Shown in pieces: positions 37,420 through 45,873 of a stretch of 64,000 nt of DNA (its first letter is position 1; every line of letters begins with the position of its first letter). Under the pieces are notes generated by a model. The model ran no database searches. It saw only the letters and a program-made list of their open reading frames with translations, and was not told the DNA's origin. A program made the position numbers and the translations under genes. Source of the stretch: Capnocytophaga sp. oral taxon 338 str. F0234 (GTDB lineage Bacteria; Bacteroidota; Bacteroidia; Flavobacteriales; Flavobacteriaceae); NCBI RefSeq assembly GCF_000192225.1, contig NZ_GL872413.1:515455-579454 (forward strand), written 5' to 3'.

Positions 37420-38232
37420 ATGATAAAGAAAGCTATGTTATTGCTTGCCCTTGCCATGGTAAGCCTATTTTCCTGTAAGAAAAGCGGGGATGATGGTAAT
37501 AAGTTACGCGAGATGTCCGAGGTGATTCCTGAAAATGACCGAGATATCCAACGTTATCTCAAAACACATTTTTGTGAATTAGATAGCCAAAAGAATTTCG
37601 TATTGGATACTATCGCTAAGGCGAATGCAGGGAAAACTTCTCTTTGGAATAATCCCAACCTAAAGAAGAAGGTACTTAAAGTACCTGACCAGCATGGGAA
37701 TTATATAGAGAATACTATGTACTATCTTATTCTTCAGGAAGGAGTAGGGGAACAGGCAACGATAGCAGACCATTCGTATGTGTTATATAATGGGCTTACT
37801 CTTAAGAATAAATCCTTTGATAATTCTATGCAGTTCTCTCAGAGGAATTGGATGGACTTATTAGGTACTCGTGCGAGTGCTTATGTAGGGGGAACCATCA
37901 TAGGTTTTCGTGAAGCGGTGGCTACCCTCAAGGCTTCTTCCACAGGGAAAGCTATTCCACAGGGGGATGGTACTTTAGTGGCTCCCACCGATGGAGGGAT
38001 GGGAATTTTCTTTATGCCTTCTGGAATAGGTTATTTCTCCGGTTCTTCGGGAGTTGCTGCCTATTCACCTTTAATTTTTGAGATAAAGCTCATCAAGACA
38101 GAAAGATATGATCATGATGGGGATGGTATCCCTTCCATTGATGAAATCCGACACCATGAGGACGGAACTATTACTTTCCCTGATTGTAATGGGAATGGTA
38201 CGGCTGATTATTTGGATGACAACAAATGTTAG
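37420..38232 (+). CDS. FKBP-type peptidyl-prolyl isomerase lipoprotein
   Basis: Lipoprotein of 270 residues with lipobox SLFSC (Cys19) followed by KKSGDDG, a Lys/acidic context like the surface-export signal described for Capnocytophaga. The central part (about 100-225) resembles GldI-like FKBP domains: ATIADHSYVLYNGLTLKNKSFDNS, then FREAVATL, then the GIGYFSGSSGVAAYSPLIFEIKLI end. The C-terminus has two calcium-loop-like repeats, DHDGDGIPSIDE and DCNGNGTADYLDD. It probably assists folding of envelope proteins. It is followed 3 bases later by the DCC gene. Confidence 0.85.
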   Translation: MIKKAMLLLALAMVSLFSCKKSGDDGNKLREMSEVIPENDRDIQRYLKTHFCELDSQKNFVLDTIAKANAGKTSLWNNPNLKKKVLKVPDQHGNYIENTMYYLILQEGVGEQATIADHSYVLYNGLTLKNKSFDNSMQFSQRNWMDLLGTRASAYVGGTIIGFREAVATLKASSTGKAIPQGDGTLVAPTDGGMGIFFMPSGIGYFSGSSGVAAYSPLIFEIKLIKTERYDHDGDGIPSIDEIRHHEDGTITFPDCNGNGTADYLDDNKC

Positions 38233-38235
38233 TAT

Positions 38236-38583
38236 ATGCTTGTCCTCTATGATAACTACTGCCCCAAATGTACTCGTTTTGCTTCGTGGATAAGGCGATG
38301 GGACTGGCTTAGATGGGTGGAACTAAAACCTCTTAGAGATACTTCTATTACAGACCCTTGTTTTGATCTCTCTTTAGCCCAGAAGCAATTGGCTTCCTTA
38401 GTTGGCAAATGGCGTTATGGTTATGATACCCTTTGTAGGATTGTCTTACGCTTACCGATTCTTTGGCTTTTCCTGCCCTTGTTCTTTTTAGGGAAGGTTA
38501 CAGGAGTAGGGGACTACCTCTATAAGCAAATAGCTATAAGAAGGACTGTGCTGCATTGTGATGCGAGACATTGTAAAGTATAA
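38236..38583 (+). CDS. DCC-family thiol-disulfide oxidoreductase-like protein
   Basis: Protein of 115 residues beginning MLVLYDNYCPKCTRFASWI, the DUF393/DCC opening with a CxxC redox pair in a thioredoxin-like fold. The central part has SLVGKWRYGYDTLCRIVLRLP and a hydrophobic helix. Biochemical role unknown. It lies between the FKBP lipoprotein and pssA. Confidence 0.82.
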   Translation: MLVLYDNYCPKCTRFASWIRRWDWLRWVELKPLRDTSITDPCFDLSLAQKQLASLVGKWRYGYDTLCRIVLRLPILWLFLPLFFLGKVTGVGDYLYKQIAIRRTVLHCDARHCKV

Positions 38584-38606
38584 TTCCGATATAAAAAATT
38601 AGTATA

Positions 38607-39311
38607 ATGAAGAAATTACTCCCTAATTTCATTACCCTTTTGAATCTTTTTTGTGGTATTATTGCCCTGCGTTATGCTATTTCCCAAGCCTTTGATTGGG
38701 CATTGTATTGGTTCTTCTTAGGGATTGTTTTTGACTTTTTTGACGGCTTTGTGGCACGTTGGCTTAGGGTTTCCTCTCCTTTAGGATTGCAACTGGATTC
38801 TCTTGCCGATTTGGTTACTTCAGGCTTGGTGCCTGGGCAGGTAATGTATTGGCTTATTAGCTATGATACAGCACCTTACGGAGATATAGTCCATTTTTAC
38901 GTGCCTTTTGTAGGCTATCTGATAACGCTGGCTTCAGCGTATCGCTTGGCTCGGTTTAACTTGGATACTCGCCAGAGCGAATCTTTCATAGGCTTGCCAA
39001 CTCCTGCTAATGCGCTCTTTATCATTTCTTTGGGATTTATTGTCAAAGAAGCTATTTATATAAAGGCACTTCCGCTTTGGGGGACGCTTCTAATAACGGT
39101 GTTAAGCTGCTATTTGCTCAATAGTAATCTCTCTCTCTTCTCTCTGAAATTCAAGGATTTTTCCTTAAGAAGGAATGCCCTTAAATATTTTTTCTTGCTC
39201 CTATCCTTGCTCCTATTGATTTGTTTGAGGGAAGCGGGTTTTGCACTTATCATTTTGGCATACATATTGCTTTCTCTTTTAAGTAATATTTTTAAAAGAA
39301 AAGAAAAATGA
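38607..39311 (+). CDS. pssA: CDP-diacylglycerol--serine O-phosphatidyltransferase
   Basis: CDP-alcohol phosphotransferase of 234 residues with the diagnostic motif in DFFDGFVARWLRVSSPLGLQLDSLADLVTSG (DG-AR-G-D-D, about residues 45-72) and about seven membrane helices. It makes phosphatidylserine, the precursor of phosphatidylethanolamine, in the inner membrane. The stop overlaps the next start by 4 bases. Confidence 0.95.
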   Translation: MKKLLPNFITLLNLFCGIIALRYAISQAFDWALYWFFLGIVFDFFDGFVARWLRVSSPLGLQLDSLADLVTSGLVPGQVMYWLISYDTAPYGDIVHFYVPFVGYLITLASAYRLARFNLDTRQSESFIGLPTPANALFIISLGFIVKEAIYIKALPLWGTLLITVLSCYLLNSNLSLFSLKFKDFSLRRNALKYFFLLLSLLLLICLREAGFALIILAYILLSLLSNIFKRKEK

Positions 39312-40144
39312 GAATAATAACCATAGTTTGCTTGCTTCTTACACAGGGGCTTTTTGCTCAAGAGGCAGGGAAAATAGGAAAGTTACTTCGTAATGAAGCG
39401 AAAGCATCTGATATTAATTCGGTTCATATTCAGTTAGATATACAAGGAGGGGAGTATAAGCGCCCTAACTTACAACAGTATAGGACTTCCCCTGGACAAT
39501 ATCAATGGAATCCTGCTCCTTATGGCTATTCTGAAGTATTTTTGCGTATTCCTGATAATGGTTATTTCACAGTAACTTTAGCAGACCAGCAAATAAGTGG
39601 TTATACAGGGAAGTTTCGCTTTTTTGATGTGCGTTCAGGAGCGGTACCTCTTTCTATCTATCTAAATGGATTCTTAGTATACCAAACTACCCTAATGGCT
39701 CAGCAAAATAGCCGTACAGTATTGGATTATTTTGTACAGTATGGCTTGTATGAACTTGCCGTATACCCTATTGAAAAACAATGGTATGGAGGGGATTGGA
39801 ATGATATTTGGAATAACCCTTATCAAGCAGGACATTCTATAGGAGGGAATCCTCACCTGCAGGTGATGCCCGATGATGTGTACGCTAATTTCTACAGAGC
39901 GCTTAGTAAGTTTCACTTTGATAGTGACCGAACTGCTTTCATTAATCAACAGCGCAATACTGCATATACCTGTGCTCAGATAAAACCTATCCTTGCCTTA
40001 TATAGCTTTGATAAGCTACAAATGGCAAAACATCTTTACACACTTTGTGCGGATAAGGGCAATTTCTTTACTGTTTATGATGTTTTTAACTTTGATTCCG
40101 ACCGTAATGCACTTATGGACTTTGTGGCTAAATATAGAGAGTAG
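39308..40144 (+). CDS. DUF4476 domain secreted protein
   Basis: Protein of 278 residues with a signal peptide (ITIVCLLLTQGLFAQ). The C-terminal 90 residues match the DUF4476 pattern with repeated helical units: FDSDRTAFINQQ, LALYSFDKLQMAKHLYT, FNFDSDRNALMDFVAKY. The N-terminal half is beta-rich. Function unknown; periplasmic or outer-membrane attached. It is coupled to pssA by a 4-base overlap. Confidence 0.87.
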   Translation: MRIITIVCLLLTQGLFAQEAGKIGKLLRNEAKASDINSVHIQLDIQGGEYKRPNLQQYRTSPGQYQWNPAPYGYSEVFLRIPDNGYFTVTLADQQISGYTGKFRFFDVRSGAVPLSIYLNGFLVYQTTLMAQQNSRTVLDYFVQYGLYELAVYPIEKQWYGGDWNDIWNNPYQAGHSIGGNPHLQVMPDDVYANFYRALSKFHFDSDRTAFINQQRNTAYTCAQIKPILALYSFDKLQMAKHLYTLCADKGNFFTVYDVFNFDSDRNALMDFVAKYRE

Positions 40145-40253
40145 TCGAATGGATTTAGAGGGTATAGAATTAGCAGGCTCTGGGTATTATACCCTATTAT
40201 AGAAGAGAAATGAGTGCGTGAGAGGTGGGTAGTTTTGATTTTCCAAGATAAAG

Positions 40254-40284
40254 AGAGAGGCTGTCCGAAAAGGACAGCCTCTTT
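40254..40284. terminator. Perfect GAGGCTGTCC hairpin, family type copy
   Basis: Arms AGAGGCTGTCC and GGACAGCCTCT around GAAAA. It lies between the DUF4476 gene and the first C10/lipoprotein cassette, which converge. It is the cleanest copy of the dispersed family. Confidence 0.8.
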
Positions 40285-40300
40285 GTAACTCAAGTAAATA

Positions 40301-40846
40301 TTATTTTGCTTCTTCTTTTTCAAGCATTTTTTCAGGGAGGATATAATGATATTCATATGTAGCATTCATATACTCCTCTAAGGGTTTCCATTCCTTATCA
40401 TTGAGGAAAGCCTGATTGATACTAGGTGCTGAACAACAGCCAGGGATAGAATAGTACTTTCCTTTAAAGGTAAGAGCAATAGGCTTATTATTTGGAATCT
40501 CTAAAGAGAATTTAATGATACGATCTCCAAAAGTTCTATCCATATCATGCAAAACATTAAAAGAGAAAATTACATACCCGTCCTTTTTTAAATATTTTAT
40601 TTTATACTCCTTTCCGTCCTTTTTAAAGTTATAAACTATATTAGCTTTCACTTTCCCTTCAGAAGTTTCTTCATAAATGGCTACTTTTTCTAATAAATCC
40701 TCAGGAATTAAGTTCTCCTTTATTTGAAGTTTTACCAATAAATTAGGAGTATTACAGCAAAGGAGAAACTCTTCTTCTTTGTGATTATCCTTGCGACATG
40801 CAGAAAACATTAGCAAGGCAATGAGTAAATATACTATTTTTTTCAT
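40301..40846 (-). CDS. Small Cys-Cys lipoprotein, cassette copy 1
   Basis: Lipoprotein of 181 residues with leader ending FSAC (Cys17), followed by RKDNHKEEE and a Cys-Cys pair in LLCCNTPN. A second Cys pair lies in SIPGCCSAPSINQAFLNDKEW. In between are beta-rich segments (YKIKYLKKDGYVIFSFNVLHDMDRTFGDRIIKFSLEIP), suggesting a small immunoglobulin-like or lipocalin-like fold with two disulfides (inference). It lies 11 bases after the C10 protease gene, so they are co-transcribed. It could be the protease's partner, inhibitor or anchor. No known family is recognised. Confidence 0.8.
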   Translation of the reverse strand: MKKIVYLLIALLMFSACRKDNHKEEEFLLCCNTPNLLVKLQIKENLIPEDLLEKVAIYEETSEGKVKANIVYNFKKDGKEYKIKYLKKDGYVIFSFNVLHDMDRTFGDRIIKFSLEIPNNKPIALTFKGKYYSIPGCCSAPSINQAFLNDKEWKPLEEYMNATYEYHYILPEKMLEKEEAK

Positions 40847-40857
40847 AATTCTATTTA

Positions 40858-42327
40858 TTAATAAATGTTAGTTATAACTTTTATATCATAAGGAAACCTA
40901 TCCATTTTAGGATAATTTCCAAAAACTTTCTTTGAATTACTATGAGTAAGTTCAGGGCGATACCACAAATTGGAACCACTACCCCAGCCTAAATTATGAT
41001 GTATTAAAGAAACATACACATAACTTTTGTATATTTTTTCCCTACACTCTACATAAATAACTTCTTTCCAGCTTGCTCTATATTTTTTATACCCATCAAT
41101 AACCCAAGCGTGTCCCTCACGAGTTCTATCATATCTTGGTTTATCAACAGCGGATATATACACAGGTCTATTAGCCAAAAGGTTTTTTTCTATATCGTAT
41201 TTATCAGAAAGTATAGCATTCGCATATCCTAATTTTTTAAAGGTACTCAATGCATTTTCATCTGAAGCTCCACTTCTATCACAAGTATAATTAATACTCA
41301 AAAACTCTTTATTTCCTAAATCGGCTAATAAATGTTGAATATCTTCTCTTCCTTGTAAGCTAACGAAGTTTATGGAAGGGCTTGCAGTCATTTCATCCCA
41401 GTGTATTAGTCTGCCATTGAAAACAGCTGGTTTTTTATGATAAGCCATAATTTGTCCTACGGCTACAGCCACACAACCTACGGGGGTTCTTCCCGAACTG
41501 CAATTATTATTTTTAACAATTGAGTTATAACCTCCTATTTGATCCCATTCAGTTTTAAGCAAAACATTTGTTTCATTAACAAGTTCCCAATCATCATAAA
41601 AAACCTCATAGTCAGTTCCTTGGATACAATCAGGATCATCAGGGTCAAAACTTACACTTCTTGCTATGTTTGACTTTAATTTTCCCTTTTCATCAAAGTA
41701 TTTCTTAAAAAGCCTTTCTTTTTCCTGTTTGGGCAAATCTTTGGTAAAAGATTCCAAGGCTTCCTGTGCTAATTTATCTTTCCTTTCTTCAAAAAGAGAG
41801 CGATTGAGGTCTATATATTGCAAGAGTTGTTCGTAAAGAATCTTTTGTATAGGATTTGAAGTATTTTCCTCCCAGTGTCCTTTGTCGCTATAGGCAAATA
41901 TTCCCGGGATGCGTTTATCAGCTGACGTAAGGACAAAACCCTTGCTATTTTTGAAGTTTACTATGTACAAATCGTTTTGTTCTGAGGTAACTGCTCTACA
42001 GAAAGTACTATAATTAGAAGTATTCTTTACCGTCATAATACTTTCAACCTCAAGGGCATCTTCCTTAGAAAACAGGCTAACACCCTGTTTTTTTTCTATG
42101 CTTTGTGTTTGCTGAGCAAATTTTAGAGCTAAGTCCTGGGCTTCTTTTTCAGAGATATAGTAGTTTTCAGTCAGTGCAACCCATTTAAGAGAGGGATCAT
42201 CAGGGGCATTTATCAGCCCTACTTCCTCTTTAGGAGTAGGCTTAAGAGGGGGAGGTATTTCCTCGCTTTCTCGTTGGCAAGCAATTAAAGCCATTGCGGT
42301 TGCCCAAAATAAAATCATTTTTTTCAT
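40858..42327 (-). CDS. C10-family (streptopain-type) cysteine protease lipoprotein
   Basis: Predicted protease of 489 residues with lipobox ALIAC (Cys17) followed by QRESEE. A Spi-type prodomain (about 50-210) begins NYYISEKEAQDLALKFAQQ. The catalytic domain has Cys285 in GRTPVGCVAVAVGQIMAYH and His406 in REGHAWVIDGYK, followed by the Trp-rich LGWGSGSNLWYRPE. Like streptopain and the Bacteroides fragilis bfp proteases, it should be activated by prodomain removal. It lies in an operon with the Cys-Cys lipoprotein. The candidate -7 element upstream is imperfect. Confidence 0.9.
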   Translation of the reverse strand: MKKMILFWATAMALIACQRESEEIPPPLKPTPKEEVGLINAPDDPSLKWVALTENYYISEKEAQDLALKFAQQTQSIEKKQGVSLFSKEDALEVESIMTVKNTSNYSTFCRAVTSEQNDLYIVNFKNSKGFVLTSADKRIPGIFAYSDKGHWEENTSNPIQKILYEQLLQYIDLNRSLFEERKDKLAQEALESFTKDLPKQEKERLFKKYFDEKGKLKSNIARSVSFDPDDPDCIQGTDYEVFYDDWELVNETNVLLKTEWDQIGGYNSIVKNNNCSSGRTPVGCVAVAVGQIMAYHKKPAVFNGRLIHWDEMTASPSINFVSLQGREDIQHLLADLGNKEFLSINYTCDRSGASDENALSTFKKLGYANAILSDKYDIEKNLLANRPVYISAVDKPRYDRTREGHAWVIDGYKKYRASWKEVIYVECREKIYKSYVYVSLIHHNLGWGSGSNLWYRPELTHSNSKKVFGNYPKMDRFPYDIKVITNIY

Positions 42328-42372
42328 TTTATATTATTTTATTGGTTTGTTCAGTTACTGTTAGCAGTACTG

Positions 42373-42380
42373 CTAAAATA
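42373..42380 (-). promoter_or_regulatory. Imperfect -7 element of the intact C10 gene
   Basis: Reads TATTTTAG instead of TAnnTTTG. The matching position in the duplicated unit (43492-43485) reads TATTTTTG, a perfect core. One base separates the two. Confidence 0.4.
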
Positions 42381-42457
42381 CGTTTTTTTAAATCATAAAC
42401 AACTATTTTTATAAAAATATTTTTTTAAATTTTAAACCTTATTTTGCGATATAAGAA

Positions 42458-42493
42458 AGAGGTTATCCTAAAAACTTTTCGGACAGCTCTCTG
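42458..42493. terminator. Degenerate copy of the GAGGCTGTCC hairpin
   Basis: GAGGTTATCC and GGACAGCTCTC around a longer A-rich loop; a decayed hairpin at the junction of the two cassette copies. Confidence 0.5.
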
Positions 42494-42508
42494 TAACTCA
42501 AGTAAATA

Positions 42509-43054
42509 TTATTTTGCTTCTTCTTTTTCAAGCATTTTTTCAGGGAGGATATAATGATATTCATATGTAGCATTCATATACTCCTCTAAGGGTTTCCATT
42601 CCTTATCATTGAGGAAAGCCTGATTGATACTAGGTGCTGAACAACAGCCAGGGATAGAATAGTATTTTCCTTTAAAGGTAAGAGCAATAGGCTTATTATT
42701 TGGAATCTCTAAAGAGAATTTAATGATACGATCTCCAAAAGTTCTATTTATATCATGCAAAACATAAAAAGAGAAAATTACATATCCGTCCTTTTTTAAA
42801 TATTTTATTTTATACTCTTTTCCGTCCTTTTTAAAGTTATATACTATATTAGCTTTCACTTTTCCTTCGGAAGTATTTTCATAAATGGCTACTTTTTCTA
42901 ATAAATCCTCAGGAATTAAGTTCTCCTTTATTTGTAGTTTTACCGATAAACAAGGAGTATCACAGCAAATGAGAAACTCTTCTTCTTTGTGATTGTCTTT
43001 GCGACATGCAGAAAACATTAGCATGGCAATGAGTAAATATATTATTTTTTTCAT
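42509..43054 (-). CDS. Small Cys-Cys lipoprotein, cassette copy 2
   Basis: Lipoprotein of 181 residues, differing from copy 1 at only about ten positions (for example CCDTPCLS instead of CCNTPNLL, and HDINRTFG instead of HDMDRTFG). The C-terminal 60 residues are identical. The ATG at 43054 matches the start of copy 1; a further ATG at 43066 would add MNRI. The frame is intact although the protease gene in front of it is destroyed, so the lipoprotein is either still useful on its own or recently orphaned. Confidence 0.8.
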   Translation of the reverse strand: MKKIIYLLIAMLMFSACRKDNHKEEEFLICCDTPCLSVKLQIKENLIPEDLLEKVAIYENTSEGKVKANIVYNFKKDGKEYKIKYLKKDGYVIFSFYVLHDINRTFGDRIIKFSLEIPNNKPIALTFKGKYYSIPGCCSAPSINQAFLNDKEWKPLEEYMNATYEYHYILPEKMLEKEEAK

Positions 43055-43067
43055 GATTCTATTCATT

Positions 43068-43439
43068 AATAAATGTTAGTTATAACTTTTATATCATAAG
43101 GAAACCTATCTATAGAAAGTACTATAATTAGAAGAATTTTTTACTGCTTTGATACTTTCAACCTTAAGGATATCTCCTTTGGAAAACAGGCTAACACCCT
43201 GTTTTTCTTCTTTGCTTTGTATTTGCTGAGCAAATTTTAAGGCTAAATCCAGGGTTTCTTTTTCAGAGATATAGTAGTTTTCAGTCAGTGCTACCCATTT
43301 AAGAGAGGGATTATCAGTGGCATTTATCTGCCCTACTTCCTCTTTAGAAGTAGGCTTAAGAGGGGAAGGTATTTCTTCGCTTTCTCATTGGCAAGCAATT
43401 AAAGCCATTGCGGTTGCCAAAAAAAATTACTTTTTTCAT
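43068..43439 (-). pseudogene. C10 protease pseudogene, internal deletion
   Basis: Remnant of the second C10 copy. It starts with an ATG at 43439, has a base-count change within the first ten codons that breaks the leader frame, keeps sequence equivalent to residues 1 to about 110 of the intact protein, then jumps near 43110 to the last dozen codons. About 1.1 kb, including Cys285 and His406, is missing. The promoter region in front is well preserved. Confidence 0.88.
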
Positions 43440-43484
43440 TTTATATTATTTTATTGGTCTGTTCAGTTACTGTTAGCAGTACTG

Positions 43485-43492
43485 CAAAAATA
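43485..43492 (-). promoter_or_regulatory. Intact -7 element of the C10 pseudogene unit
   Basis: TATTTTTG on the minus strand, 46 bases before the pseudogene start. It could still drive the downstream lipoprotein copy 2. Confidence 0.45.
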
Positions 43493-43565
43493 CGTTTTTT
43501 TAAATCATAAACAACTATTTTATAAAAATATTTTTTTAAATTTTAAACCTTATTTTGCGATATAA

Positions 43566-43600
43566 GAAAGAGGCTGTCCGAAAAGGGCAGCCTCTCTCTT
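43566..43600. terminator. GAGGCTGTCC hairpin after M13 copy 1
   Basis: Arms GAGGCTGTCC and GGGCAGCCTC (one G-T wobble) around GAAAA, just beyond the stop of the M13 gene. Confidence 0.75.
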
Positions 43601-43626
43601 ATTTTAGAGTTGTTTAAAAGGTTCTG

Positions 43627-45675
43627 TTACCAGATTTTCACACGGTCTTGAGGATTTCGGTAAAGCTTATCTCCTTCTTTTACATTAAAGGTTTTGTACC
43701 AAGCATCTACATTGGTTAACGGAGCAAAGGCACGCAAATAATCAGGGGAGTGAGGGTCTGTTTTTATTTGATTGGTAAGGTTCTTGTCAGTGGTAAGGGA
43801 GCGCCATACGGTAGCCCAAGCAATAAAGAAACGTTCCTCTTGGGTTAACCCGCTAATTTTACCTATCTGTCCATGGTCTTTGAGGTACATTTGTAATGCA
43901 TCGAAGGCGATGTTAGCACCCCCAAGGTCTGCTATATTTTCCCCATTGGTAAAAGTACCGTTTACAAAGATTCCTTTTACAGGTTCATATTGGTCATATT
44001 GTTTAGCGAGTGCTTCAGTTGCCTTTTCAAAGTTTTTCTTATCGGCAGGAGTCCACCAGTTCTGTAGGTTTCCATCGGCATCAAACTCAGCTCCACTATC
44101 ATCAAAGCCATGGGTCATTTCATGACCGATAATTCCTCCAATAGCTCCGAAGTTTACGGCAGGGTCTGCATCAAAACTGAACATAGGAGCCTGTAGGATA
44201 GCAGCAGGGAATACAATTTCATTGTAAAGAGGGCTGTAGTAAGCATTCACTGTTTGAGGGGTCATTCCCCATTCTGTTTTATCTACCGGTTTACCTACTT
44301 CAGCTAAGTTCTTTTGATAGTACCATTGAGAGATATGTTGGAAGTTATCAAAAAGGGAAGCATTAGGATCAATAATCATCTTAGAATAGTCTCTCCATTT
44401 GTCAGGATATCCCACTTTTACATTGAGTTTTTCGAGCTTTACAAGGGCTTTTTCTTTAGTTTCCTCACTCATCCAAGATAGATTCTTGATATGTTGAGCG
44501 AAGCTCTTTCTAAGGTAACTAATAAGGGTGAGCATTTCTTCTTTTGCCTTAGCAGGGAAGAATTTTTCCACGTATAACTTTCCAAAGGCTTCTCCTAAGG
44601 TGTTATCAATCATTGCAAAGGCACGCTTATCCATGGAGCGTTGTTCTTGTTGTCCACGAAGGTATTTGTTATAGAATTCAAAAGAGAGGGTATCCAACTC
44701 TTGGTTCAAAGAAGAGAGATTACTAAGGGTCAACATGTACTTGAGATAGTCCTTAAGCAAGGGCAGGTTATTGGTGTTGATAAACTTATCATAATCCTTG
44801 TATAGGCGCATTTCTCCTATAATAACCTTATTCTCGTTCATCCCTACGTTCTTGAAGAATTCAGGGAGATTGATATTTTTTACCAGTTTGGATAGTTCCT
44901 CCATCGTTTGAGGGTTATAGCTAAGGTTAGGATCACGATTTTCCTCATTGGTAAGCATAAGTTTGGCAATACTCTTTTCAAAAGCTACCTGTTTTTGAGC
45001 TTTTTCTTGGGGATTTTTTTCCTTAATAGCCTTGAATACATTAGCTACAAATTCCTGATACTTAGCGAGCGCCTCACTGTTGCTGGGGCTTTCTTTTTGG
45101 TAATAATCAATCCCCATACCGAGGCTAAATTGTCCCAGATAAGCCACATTCATATTGGAGTCCTTCATATCGGCGTATGCATTCCAGTTGCAAATGGGAT
45201 TATTTCCTATAAGGGTAGCTTCTTCTAAGTATTTCTGCAGGTCGGAGAGGGTTTTAATTGCCTCTATTTTAGAGAGTTGTCCTTCAATAGGTTTGATGCC
45301 CTGTGCGTTACGTGTGTCCCAGTCAATGTATTGTTTGTAAAGGGTTTGAATTTTTTGTCCTTCACTGCCATTGGGATATTCTTTTTTCAGGAGGTCTTGC
45401 AGGATGGAGAGGCACTGTTGTTCTGTTTGTTCATCAAGCATGTAGTAAGTGCCCCAAGAGGTTTTATCGGCAGGGATTTTAGCGGTTTTCATCCAGCTAC
45501 CGTTCACATAGTTGTAGAAATCATCTTGTGGGCGAACGGAAGTATCCATAGCCGTGATGTCAAGTCCTTTTTCGGGGAGTTCTTTAGCTTCTTCCTTTTT
45601 AGAGGAATTGCCACAGGCTACCATGAGGGAGAGAGAGGCAATACAAGCCATTTTTGTGTAGATATTTTTTTTCAT
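43627..45675 (-). CDS. M13-family metallopeptidase lipoprotein, copy 1
   Basis: Neprilysin/PepO-type zinc endopeptidase, about 682 residues. The lipoprotein leader ends LMVAC (Cys20) followed by GNSSKKEEAKE. The N-terminal M13 domain starts GLDITAMDTSVRPQDDFYNYVNGSWMKT. In the catalytic domain, NAYYSPLYNEIVFPAAIL precedes the zinc site HEMTH (His518, Glu519, His522). The third ligand Glu is in GENIADLGG, and the protein ends in the family-typical RVKIW. The ATG at 45675 is used because the upstream in-frame codon at 45696 is TTG. It probably degrades peptides at the cell surface or in the periplasm. Confidence 0.93.
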   Translation of the reverse strand: MKKNIYTKMACIASLSLMVACGNSSKKEEAKELPEKGLDITAMDTSVRPQDDFYNYVNGSWMKTAKIPADKTSWGTYYMLDEQTEQQCLSILQDLLKKEYPNGSEGQKIQTLYKQYIDWDTRNAQGIKPIEGQLSKIEAIKTLSDLQKYLEEATLIGNNPICNWNAYADMKDSNMNVAYLGQFSLGMGIDYYQKESPSNSEALAKYQEFVANVFKAIKEKNPQEKAQKQVAFEKSIAKLMLTNEENRDPNLSYNPQTMEELSKLVKNINLPEFFKNVGMNENKVIIGEMRLYKDYDKFINTNNLPLLKDYLKYMLTLSNLSSLNQELDTLSFEFYNKYLRGQQEQRSMDKRAFAMIDNTLGEAFGKLYVEKFFPAKAKEEMLTLISYLRKSFAQHIKNLSWMSEETKEKALVKLEKLNVKVGYPDKWRDYSKMIIDPNASLFDNFQHISQWYYQKNLAEVGKPVDKTEWGMTPQTVNAYYSPLYNEIVFPAAILQAPMFSFDADPAVNFGAIGGIIGHEMTHGFDDSGAEFDADGNLQNWWTPADKKNFEKATEALAKQYDQYEPVKGIFVNGTFTNGENIADLGGANIAFDALQMYLKDHGQIGKISGLTQEERFFIAWATVWRSLTTDKNLTNQIKTDPHSPDYLRAFAPLTNVDAWYKTFNVKEGDKLYRNPQDRVKIW

Positions 45676-45722
45676 AAAGAAAAGATTTGTATTCAATCAA
45701 ATGAAAAGGTGAAAAATTAGTA

Positions 45723-45730
45723 CAAAATTA
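45723..45730 (-). promoter_or_regulatory. Promoter element of M13 copy 1
   Basis: TAATTTTG on the minus strand, 48 bases before the ATG at 45675. Confidence 0.45.
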
Positions 45731-45773
45731 CAAAGAAATTATGAATGAGCAATGAATAATAAGCAATTTTTTA

Positions 45774-45809
45774 CAAAAAAAGGACACATGTTTTAAGGAT
45801 GTGTCCTTT
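45774..45809 (-). terminator. Terminator after Cys-Cys lipoprotein copy 3
   Basis: Perfect arms AAAGGACACAT and ATGTGTCCTTT; on the minus strand followed by a T run. Unrelated to the GAGGCTGTCC family. Confidence 0.85.
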
Positions 45810-45873
45810 GATATTTCCTTCTTATGATCTATTTTGTTTTAGGAGATTCTTTAGCATTATAAGGAACGAGTAA

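Larger units (their letters stand above)
40257..43600 (-). repeat. Tandem duplication of a protease-lipoprotein cassette
   Basis: Unit 1 (about 40257-42460) and unit 2 (about 42461-43600) share the order hairpin, lipoprotein, C10 protease, promoter region and AT-rich leader, and are nearly identical over the lipoprotein and both protease ends. Unit 2 lacks about 1.1 kb of protease sequence (junction near 43110). The copies also differ by scattered point changes, so the duplication is not brand new. Confidence 0.88.

Noticed and set aside
43317-43565. 82-codon plus-strand frame
   Set aside because: Antisense to the C10 pseudogene and its AT-rich leader.
45277-45720. 147-codon plus-strand frame over M13 copy 1
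   Set aside because: Antisense to the conserved N-terminal M13 domain.
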